Positions 63,101 through 64,000 of a DNA stretch of 64,000 bases are shown piece after piece. The notes beneath the pieces are model-generated. The model saw nothing but the letters and a program-made list of their open reading frames with translations. It was not told where the DNA came from and ran no database searches. This DNA is from Anthopleura xanthogrammica (taxonomy: Eukaryota; Cnidaria; Anthozoa; Actiniaria; Actiniidae). Location: assembly GCA_964019055.1 (NCBI GenBank), contig OZ025206.1, positions 2,543,001-2,607,000 on the forward strand, in the 5' to 3' direction. Position 1 is the stretch's first letter; every line of letters starts with the position of its first letter. A program made the translations under genes and the position numbers.

Positions 63101-63126
63101 CTGTCCTAAGCGGCACTGTCCACCAG
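15757..63126 (+). CDS. LRP2: LDL receptor-related protein 2 (megalin), 3' partial, 45 exons
   Basis: A giant endocytic receptor that binds ligands through calcium-dependent LA repeats and releases them by way of YWTD propellers. I chained 45 exons with GT-AG borders, consistent phases and no internal stop: 10,486 coding bases, about 3,495 residues. Order: signal peptide; 7 LA, 2 EGF, propellers 1-2; 8 LA, 2 EGF, propellers 3-6; 10 LA, 2 EGF, propeller 7; EGF and the first LA of cluster IV. Vertebrate megalin has LA clusters of 7, 8, 10 and 11, whereas LRP1 starts with 2. That identifies the family, and the residue count at cluster IV is close to that of the ~4,650-residue vertebrate protein. 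Cluster IV, the membrane helix and the cytoplasmic tail lie to the right. Exon coordinates are given in the segment entries. Intron 34114-46552 hosts antisense genes. Confidence 0.93.
16500..16555. repeat. Short tandem AAAAATTAAG-type repeat
   Basis: Three to four copies of an ~13-base A-rich unit in LRP2 intron 1. Confidence 0.7.
16732..22707 (+). CDS. LRP2: LRP2 exons 2-8: LA cluster I (7 repeats)
   Basis: Exons 16732-16848, 19231-19350, 19718-19837, 20332-20451, 21056-21175, 21737-21853 and 22585-22707. Each encodes one LDL-receptor class A repeat of ~40 residues with six cysteines and a calcium-binding motif such as [13 protein letters not shown]; all introns are phase 1. In repeat 2 the usual Ser of the SDE motif is Phe (DGFDE), but the acidic residues remain. 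The repeat 6/7 boundary splits a cysteine codon (T|GC). Seven repeats here is the main evidence for megalin over LRP1. Confidence 0.95.
17671..18436. mobile_element. 766-bp element with terminal inverted repeats
   Basis: The left end TTAAGGAGGCTCCCTAGAGT mirrors the right end ACTCTAGGGAGCCTCCTTAA exactly over about 24 bases. It is in LRP2 intron 2. The interior has no convincing frame, so it is probably a non-autonomous DNA transposon. TTAA at the outermost ends could be a piggyBac-like target, but this was not established. Confidence 0.75.
18840..19060 (+). repeat. tRNA-derived SINE-like repeat
   Basis: A box-B-like GGGTTTGATTCC follows a region with TGCATTCGTCTCTTACCTCT, then a tail GGGTTTTTCTCCTTGTTCTC. 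The same tail appears near 27410 and, inverted, near 53630 and 54370. Confidence 0.5.
21322..21640. repeat. Minisatellite, ~65-bp unit
   Basis: About five copies of a unit with TACCACTACATTCA, ACACAACACTCACTCACATG and TTGATAGTTT, in the LRP2 intron after exon 6. The open frames across it are a by-product of the repeat. Confidence 0.9.
22017..22037. repeat. Poly-G run
   Basis: About 20 consecutive G bases within an intron region rich in CGCGAAAT words (21870-22360). Confidence 0.95.
22759..23010. repeat. 250-bp foldback
   Basis: GCGATTCCACGGAGCAATTT and, inverted, AACTGCTCCGTGTAATCGCG form the ends, with GCAGCTTGTCTCG / CGAGACAAGCTGC just inside. LRP2 intron 8. Confidence 0.8.
23179..23413. 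repeat. Family C repeat
   Basis: Contains ACCACCCCGTGCAACGTGTT and TTGTTGCGCGCGGGGTG in inverted arrangement, as at 11431. LRP2 intron 8. Confidence 0.7.
23486..24045 (+). CDS. LRP2: LRP2 exons 9-10: EGF and calcium-binding EGF
   Basis: Exon 23486-23602 encodes an EGF-like module ([14 protein letters not shown]...CYCKPGY). Exon 23923-24045 encodes a calcium-binding EGF ([20 protein letters not shown]). This EGF pair after an LA cluster is standard in the LDL receptor family and is followed by a propeller. Confidence 0.93.
24089..24333. repeat. Family B MITE with duplicated left arm
   Basis: CAGACCACGTGTCATTCTCT occurs twice (24099 and 24202) before one right arm AGAATGACACGTGGTCTG. The left-half unit of ~103 bases is duplicated, a small version of the array at 56195. 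Confidence 0.8.
24416..28754 (+). CDS. LRP2: LRP2 exons 11-15: YWTD propellers 1-2 with EGF modules
   Basis: Exons 24416-24627, 25607-25800, 26280-27194, 27647-28032 and 28629-28754. Propeller 1 starts [17 protein letters not shown] and continues with LYWSD and [19 protein letters not shown]. Exon 13 (915 bases) holds the end of propeller 1, an EGF ([19 protein letters not shown]) and the first half of propeller 2, so several ancestral exons appear fused. Exon 14 finishes propeller 2 ([15 protein letters not shown]). Exon 15 is an EGF ([18 protein letters not shown]). Confidence 0.94.
24646..24875. repeat. Foldback in LRP2 intron 11
   Basis: TTACAGCGCTTCCCAATCAC mirrors GTGATTTGGAAGCGCTGTA, and TTTTGGTGGACGTCAATCA mirrors TGATTGACGTCCACCAAAA. 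It begins ~20 bases after the exon 11 donor. Confidence 0.8.
25092..25215. repeat. Family B MITE
   Basis: Left arm TTCAGACCACATGTCATTCT and right arm GAATGACACATGGTCTGAAA flank the family core. Confidence 0.8.
25262..25480. repeat. GTTGTA/GCTTGC-rich repeat
   Basis: An internally repetitive segment with AACTTGCTCACAACGGTTGT and GCGCTTGCGTATGTCGTTAT words, similar in style to the segments at 13544 and 22759. Ends are not well defined. Confidence 0.4.
25851..26118. repeat. (CAAA)n / (TAAA)n microsatellite
   Basis: About 265 bases of AAAC/AAAT tetranucleotides in LRP2 intron 12. The Leu/Phe/Val/Cys-rich minus-strand frames here come from the repeat. Confidence 0.95.
26119..26240. repeat. Half of a foldback repeat (see 47013-47190)
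   Basis: Carries CTGGGTCGAGTTGGCATTGC and TTAGGGGACGAAATAGACGC, matching one arm of the complete foldback at 47013. Confidence 0.65.
27449..27578. repeat. Family D repeat
   Basis: TAGAGCAGATTTCGTATGAG to CGTACGAAAACTGCTCTA, in LRP2 intron 13. Just upstream (27318-27445) is a SINE-like tail. Confidence 0.75.
28085..28425. repeat. Two to three copies of a CGATATTC foldback
   Basis: AGCCCACTTTCGATATTCTG and GAATATCGAAAGTGGGCTAT delimit a first hairpin (28090-28205). A second, inverted unit follows at 28255-28425 with shared TTGAATTGCTTTATGCGTG. LRP2 intron 14. Confidence 0.75.
29543..32238 (+). CDS. LRP2: LRP2 exons 16-20: LA cluster II (8 repeats)
   Basis: Exons 29543-29686 (one repeat), 29998-30246, 30553-30786 and 31298-31543 (two each), and 32047-32238 (one repeat plus the start of an [19 protein letters not shown]). 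All are phase 1. The repeats carry [26 protein letters not shown] and [17 protein letters not shown] motifs. Unlike cluster I, most exons hold two repeats. The second repeat of the cluster has an expanded acidic loop (CQLPDISDE). Confidence 0.95.
29722..29938. repeat. Family C repeat
   Basis: GGAAATACGAGCAACAACAT at the left, with inverted GTTGCGCGCGGGGTGATAAT and CTTGTTGG near the right. LRP2 intron 16. Confidence 0.7.
30360..30512. repeat. GTAGCGGTTTTT tandem repeat
   Basis: About ten copies of a TTTTTGTAGCGG-like unit in LRP2 intron 17. Confidence 0.9.
30818..30942. repeat. Family B MITE
   Basis: TTTCAGACCACGTGCACTCG to GATACGTGGTCTGAAATG, LRP2 intron 18. Confidence 0.75.
30984..31105. 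repeat. Foldback with CCAGCGGATAA motifs
   Basis: TACGAAGCCTGAATAGCG / TTTATCCAGGCTTCGTAA ends and internal TTATCCAGCGGATAAAAC / GTTATCCGCTGGATAA arms. LRP2 intron 18. Confidence 0.8.
32262..32345 (+). repeat. tRNA-derived SINE fragment
   Basis: GGTGGTGTAGCGGTAGTACA resembles an A box and GGTTCGAATCC is an exact pol III B box ~35 bases later. It occupies most of the short intron between exons 20 and 21. A second, inverted copy lies at 47281-47437. Confidence 0.65.
32398..32583 (+). CDS. LRP2: LRP2 exon 21: end of EGF and calcium-binding EGF
   Basis: Completes the EGF begun in exon 20 ([18 protein letters not shown]), then [20 protein letters not shown], a calcium-binding EGF, before propeller 3. 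The preceding 160-base intron contains a tRNA-derived SINE remnant. Confidence 0.93.
32709..32917. repeat. Family C repeat
   Basis: GGCTCGTATTACCACCCCGT at the left and GCGCGGGGTGGTAATACGAA inside show the inverted arrangement. It ends ~33 bases before exon 22. Confidence 0.7.
32951..46821 (+). CDS. LRP2: LRP2 exons 22-25: YWTD propeller 3, split by a 12.4-kb intron
   Basis: Exons 32951-33190, 33398-33551, 33982-34113 and 46553-46821. Motifs include [45 protein letters not shown] and [10 protein letters not shown]. Exon 24 ends TTR in phase 2 and exon 25 continues RVYWID with a matching phase, which supports splicing across the giant intron despite its length. Confidence 0.93.
35407..36776 (-). 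CDS. Dermatopontin/HAF-like secreted protein, copy 1 (3 exons)
   Basis: Exons, in transcript order: 36776-36650, 36241-35887 and 35443-35407 (TGA); GT-AG introns and matching phases give 172 residues. A signal peptide [22 protein letters not shown]-type start is followed by a short polar linker with an NRT site. The core contains [39 protein letters not shown] and, across the last splice, [14 protein letters not shown]. The alternation of DR..(W/Y)..F..C motifs and GYYMAGIRS matches dermatopontin and hemagglutinin/amebocyte aggregation factor proteins, which are extracellular and act in matrix binding or agglutination. The ligand here is unknown. It lies inside LRP2 intron 24 on the opposite strand. 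Confidence 0.85.
36325..36425. repeat. GAT-rich simple repeat (unit 1)
   Basis: GATGACGATGACGATATGAT-like tract in the first intron of dermatopontin-like copy 1; present also near 40275 and 44165. Confidence 0.85.
39095..39342 (-). mobile_element. 248-bp retroposon-like insertion with 8-bp target duplication
   Basis: TATCACTT is present on both sides (39087-39094 and 39343-39350) and only once at the matching site of copy 3 (about 43238-43245). Read on the minus strand, the insert ends in TAATAAACAAATTATTATT and a long ATT tract, as in 3' ends of some non-LTR retroelements. The family was not identified. Confidence 0.85.
39345..40767 (-). CDS. Dermatopontin/HAF-like secreted protein, copy 2 (3 exons)
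   Basis: Exons 40767-40596, 40182-39825 and 39381-39345 (TGA), all in phase; 188 residues. The signal peptide is nearly the same as copy 1 (one Leu to Val visible). The linker after it is longer and different, with basic clusters ([17 protein letters not shown]). The core is intact: [54 protein letters not shown], then [13 protein letters not shown]. This is the most diverged copy. A 248-base insertion begins immediately downstream of the stop codon. Confidence 0.85.
43240..44610 (-). CDS. Dermatopontin/HAF-like protein, copy 3 (frameshift in signal peptide)
   Basis: Exons 44610-44483, 44074-43720 and 43276-43240 (TGA). Exons 2 and 3 are intact and encode the full core ([47 protein letters not shown]). 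Exon 1 has 8 T in the sense strand where copy 1 has 7 (A-run at about 44578-44585 on +). This shifts frame inside the signal peptide and leads to an early stop. It is either a real disabling mutation or a homopolymer error in the assembly. Exons 1-2 match copy 1 almost exactly, while exon 3 matches copy 2. Confidence 0.72.
46179..46192. repeat. Poly-G run, with paired poly-C at 46443-46462
   Basis: G and C homopolymers bracket a ~250-base segment with inverse-similar TACCCCTTT / CCGCCCGGAC motifs, likely a further foldback repeat upstream of exon 25. Confidence 0.7.
47013..47190. repeat. 178-bp foldback
   Basis: CCATTCCGAAGTTGAGGGGG pairs with CCTCAACCTCGAACTGG, and GTGGGACTGTTTTAGGGGAC pairs with GTCCCCTAAAACAGTCCCGC, around a loop of about 20 bases. 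LRP2 intron 25. A half copy is at 26119. Confidence 0.85.
47281..47437 (-). repeat. tRNA-derived SINE-like repeat
   Basis: On the minus strand: AAGGGTGGGGCAGTGGTAGT (A-box-like) then GGTTCGATTTC (B-box-like), then a tail with GTGAGTAGAGTTTGTAAGGT. It matches the fragment at 32262. Confidence 0.6.
47478..51109 (+). CDS. LRP2: LRP2 exons 26-31: EGF, propeller 4, EGF
   Basis: Exons 47478-47594 ([19 protein letters not shown]), 47858-48079, 48554-48725, 49688-49888, 50368-50564 (propeller 4: [45 protein letters not shown]) and 50948-51109 ([19 protein letters not shown], then the start of propeller 5). The acceptor of exon 28 is a weak ATCAAG. Intron 48726-49687 is filled by a GTG/GAT minisatellite. 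Confidence 0.93.
47614..47782. repeat. Family C repeat, partial
   Basis: AGTAATACGAGCAACAAAAT start and GCAAATTGCAGAGCGAATGT interior; the right half is truncated. Confidence 0.6.
49000..49515. repeat. GTG/GAT trinucleotide minisatellite
   Basis: More than 450 bases of GGTGAT and GGTGGT words. A higher-order unit of about 110 bases with TAGTGGGATGATTATGATGA repeats about three times. LRP2 intron 28. Confidence 0.95.
49923..50045. repeat. Family A MITE, diverged
   Basis: AATGCAGCTCAATTTGGAGG and the inverse CCAAACTGAGCTGCTTTGA, right after the exon 29 donor. Confidence 0.7.
50648..50902. repeat. Family B MITE interrupted by a family A MITE
   Basis: The left arm TTTTCAGACCACGTGTCATT and right arm AGAGAATGACACGTGGTCTG are separated by the family core plus the family A insert at 50738-50869. 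Confidence 0.88.
50738..50869. repeat. Family A MITE nested in family B
   Basis: CAGACCCCTTGCAGCACGTC to CGTGCAAGGGGTC, flanked by TA on both sides (50736-50737 and 50870-50871). Other family B copies have the uninterrupted AATCTTATTCTC at this point, so TA is duplicated. Confidence 0.88.
51234..51360. repeat. Family E repeat, partial
   Basis: TAGTCCCCTTCACAGTTCCC and GAATAATTGTCCAAGGTGTT as in the full copy at 13028. Confidence 0.65.
51435..53516 (+). CDS. LRP2: LRP2 exons 32-34: propeller 5 and start of EGF
   Basis: Exons 51435-51700, 52061-52343 and 53252-53516. Motifs: [44 protein letters not shown]. The last exon runs into an EGF ([16 protein letters not shown]) completed in exon 35. 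The intron 52344-53251 contains a 57-bp minisatellite. Confidence 0.92.
51920..51992. repeat. Family A MITE, right half only
   Basis: TTGCCCTCCAAATTGAGCTG and AAAGGGGTCTA end; the left half is missing. Confidence 0.7.
52378..53096. repeat. 57-bp minisatellite, ~12 copies
   Basis: The unit reads AACCTCTGGGCTGATCTAAG, TCAGGGCATGGCTAACTCAC, AGATTAAACCCTGAAAC. It fills most of LRP2 intron 33. Single or few copies of the same unit lie elsewhere: near 14230, 54307 and, inverted, at 55381-55575. Confidence 0.95.
53620..53755 (-). repeat. SINE-like tail fragment
   Basis: GGAGGAAAACCGGAGAACCC and GGGGAAAAACCCTCGTGCAA, matching 54360-54500 and the inverse of the tail near 18990. Confidence 0.5.
53782..55848 (+). 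CDS. LRP2: LRP2 exons 35-38: propeller 6 with weak YWTD motifs
   Basis: Exons 53782-54065, 54565-54736, 55201-55353 and 55622-55848. Exon 35 ends an EGF ([15 protein letters not shown]) and starts the propeller. The blade motifs are degenerate: [32 protein letters not shown] and IYWNDWNH rather than YWTD. The frame stays open throughout, so the domain is likely structural, with relaxed sequence. Confidence 0.9.
54345..54510 (-). repeat. tRNA-derived SINE-like repeat
   Basis: GGAGGAGAACCCGGAGAAAA tail and, on the minus strand, a GGATTCGATTC B-box-like word near 54455. Confidence 0.5.
55381..55575. repeat. Inverted short array of the 57-bp minisatellite unit
   Basis: GTTAGCCACGCCCTGACTTT, GATCAGCCCAGAGCTCGTTT, CAGGGTTCGATCTGTGA repeated about three times: the reverse complement of the 52378 unit. 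Confidence 0.85.
55977..56146. repeat. Family B' MITE
   Basis: AATAGACCTCTTTACCTTCG to CGAAGGTAAAGAGGTCTATT outer arms with the family B-like inner arms; second copy of the element at 13919. Confidence 0.85.
56195..56941. repeat. Family B MITE expanded into a ~100-bp tandem array (about 7 units)
   Basis: The left-half unit (ACCACGTGTCATTCCCTAGA, TCATTTCTTTGTTTAACGGT, ACAACTTAAACAAAGAATCT) repeats about seven times. It is closed once by the right arm AGAATGACACGTGGTCTGAA at 56919. Units 2-4 share a GATAGACACATG variant and later units have GAGAAGACACATG, so the array grew in steps. Confidence 0.9.
56971..56992. repeat. Poly-C run
   Basis: About 21 C bases after the family B array. Confidence 0.95.
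57150..57600. other. AT-rich intron tail before exon 39
   Basis: Very AT-rich with TATATATAG and ATTATT tracts; no coding or structured signal seen. Confidence 0.7.
57607..60173 (+). CDS. LRP2: LRP2 exons 39-42: EGF and LA cluster III, first part
   Basis: Exons 57607-57852 ([19 protein letters not shown], then LA 1), 58111-58376 (LA 2 and 3 plus the start of LA 4), 58751-59012 (rest of LA 4, LA 5, start of LA 6) and 59927-60173 (rest of LA 6, LA 7, start of LA 8). Here introns cut inside LA repeats rather than between them, unlike clusters I and II. Calcium motifs [26 protein letters not shown] and [13 protein letters not shown] are intact. Confidence 0.93.
59131..59246. repeat. Family B MITE
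   Basis: CTTCAGACCACGTGTCATTA to GAATGGCACATGGTCTGAAA, LRP2 intron 41. Confidence 0.8.
59483..59884. repeat. Family D repeat split by a nested element
   Basis: TAGAGCAGATTTCGCGTGAG at the left and CATACGAAAACTGCTCTAG at the right are the family D ends. A foreign 226-bp foldback sits at 59595-59820. Confidence 0.85.
59595..59820. repeat. 226-bp foldback nested in a family D repeat
   Basis: TAGGGACCTTAAGCAACTCG at the left and CGAGTTGCTTAAGGTCCCTA at the right are exact inverses (about 28 bases match). Confidence 0.9.
60188..60284. repeat. Family A MITE, internally shortened
   Basis: TAGACCCCTTGCAGCATAGG to GTGCAAGAGGTCTA; it lacks one of the two internal GGAGGACAAA blocks. Confidence 0.75.
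60609..61603 (+). CDS. LRP2: LRP2 exon 43: LA 8-10 of cluster III, two EGFs, start of propeller 7
   Basis: A 995-base exon. It completes LA 8 ([20 protein letters not shown]), then has LA 9 (CGQDQFTC) and LA 10 (CAKGHFKC), an EGF ([20 protein letters not shown]), a calcium-binding EGF ([20 protein letters not shown]) and the first propeller blades ([23 protein letters not shown]). Like exon 13, it is far longer than neighbouring exons, suggesting intron loss or retention of an ancestral fused exon. Confidence 0.95.
61950..63126 (+). CDS. LRP2: LRP2 exons 44-45: propeller 7, EGF, start of LA cluster IV
   Basis: Exon 61950-62317 completes propeller 7 ([28 protein letters not shown]). Exon 62844-63126 has an EGF ([16 protein letters not shown]), one LA repeat ([13 protein letters not shown]...[13 protein letters not shown]) and the first residues of the next (KRHCPPG), ending in phase 1 at GTAATA. 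The gene continues beyond the window. Confidence 0.93.
62361..62524. repeat. Family D repeat
   Basis: TAGAGCACTTTTCGTATGAC to TCAAAATCTGCTCTAA, inverted relative to the copy at 11973, ~40 bases after the exon 44 donor. Confidence 0.75.
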
Positions 63127-64000
63127 GTAATATACTGCTCTTAAGCAAAGTCCACACTACGCCGGATAAATTTGAAAAACCAGCTCTATTTTTGCGGTTG
63201 CCTTCCGTCTACATATCCGAAAATGCTAGCAAACGCACGAGCAATGTTCATACGTGAAAAAAATGCAGACCAATAGACCTAATCACCTTCGTATGTAGAT
63301 AGACCTTTTTACAAATACGGCAGCCATCTTAAATTATGGTATGCCAAGGGCAAACGTGGAAATATCTATGAAGCATAGAGTGGCGGGGGTTACTTTTTAA
63401 AATAATTTTACGCTTTGTTGTTTCACATATCGCTCCAACTACCAGCAAATTCAATTGTTTTTTAGACGTGCTTCTCAATGGATAACATTAAATTATACAA
63501 AAAGACAATGACAGCTGTGCAGACTATGAATTTTCCAATAATTGCCCCTCGGCATCCCATAATGTCTTACTTAAAACAATAGAATTCAAGATGGCCGCCG
63601 TATCGGTAAAAAGAACTATTGCATGAACATTGCTCGTGCGTTTGCTATGATTTCCAATTCCATTTATGTTGCTCGTGCGAACTCGACTTAAGAATCCTAG
63701 TCAACTACAATGCAATGCGCGCCTAAAACAATGCAATCCGCTATATTCTCTGCCAGGCAAAATGGCGGTTTTGTAGGTGAAGTTTGGGAATCCAGTTACA
63801 TCGGTCTTGTTATTCAAACTAGAAGTTTTAAAACCATCAAGATATAATGATAAGTAGTTATTTTATGCTTTTCGTGATTTTATAAATTTTGGTAAATTTA
63901 AGGTAAATTTCGTATGTAAACAATGATATAGGCGAGTAGTGCATTGCAGTTGACTAGGGCTCTTTAATTCTTTACTGTCCATTGCGGATTGCTTTAATGT
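63127..64000. other. LRP2 intron 45 (to window edge) with two inverted-repeat pairs
   Basis: No exon found. CTTTTTACAAATACGGCAGCC-like sequence near 63305 is inverted as GGCCGCCGTATCGGTAAAAA near 63594. CTAGTCAACTACAATGCAAT near 63698 is inverted as GTGCATTGCAGTTGACTAGG near 63940. They look like two adjacent foldback repeats. Confidence 0.6.

Noticed and set aside
15757..63126. LRP1 as the identity of the receptor gene
   Set aside because: LRP1 has two LA repeats in cluster I; here there are seven, followed by clusters of eight and ten as in megalin.

Overview
This is intron-rich, AT-leaning animal nuclear DNA. The genes have many short exons, GT-AG introns and a dense load of short palindromic (foldback/MITE-like) repeats. 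The proteins point to an early-branching metazoan, most likely an anthozoan cnidarian such as a coral or sea anemone. That placement is an inference from gene structure and repeat type; no species is identified.

Layout. (1) Positions 20-10898, + strand: the last 15 exons of TRAF3IP1 (IFT54), an intraflagellar-transport subunit; its 5' end lies left of the window. Its largest visible intron (5312-9215) holds a 3.5-kb element with terminal inverted repeats (5656-9143). On the minus strand the element carries a damaged two-exon gene with zinc-binding cysteines, an XPG/FEN1-like acidic core and a CXC cysteine cluster. It is probably an internally deleted DNA transposon, possibly of the Academ group. 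(2) Positions 10899-15756: intergenic and repeat-rich, with two possible degraded minus-strand exons near 12.7-13.0 kb. (3) Positions 15757-63126, + strand: the first 45 exons of a megalin-type LDL-receptor-related protein (LRP2). I could chain about 3,495 codons with no frame break. The order is 7 LA repeats, 2 EGF, 2 propellers; 8 LA, 2 EGF, 4 propellers; 10 LA, 2 EGF, 1 propeller; then the start of LA cluster IV. The 7-8-10 pattern separates it from LRP1, which has 2 LA repeats in its first cluster. The gene runs off the right edge.

(4) The 12.4-kb LRP2 intron 34114-46552 contains three tandem ~3.7-4.1-kb units on the opposite strand. Each carries a three-exon gene for a small secreted dermatopontin / hemagglutinin-amebocyte-aggregation-factor-like protein. 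Copy 2 is intact. Copy 1 is intact. Copy 3 is a mosaic of the other two and has a one-base homopolymer expansion that shifts the frame in its signal peptide.

The remaining sequence is introns full of repeats: several foldback families (A-E and others below), tRNA-derived SINE remnants, minisatellites and simple repeats. Some repeats are nested inside others or amplified in tandem, which gives a relative order of insertion.

The genes do not form one pathway. TRAF3IP1 acts in cilia, LRP2 is an endocytic receptor, and the dermatopontin-like proteins are presumably extracellular. LRP2 and the nested cluster are transcribed in opposite directions through the same DNA.
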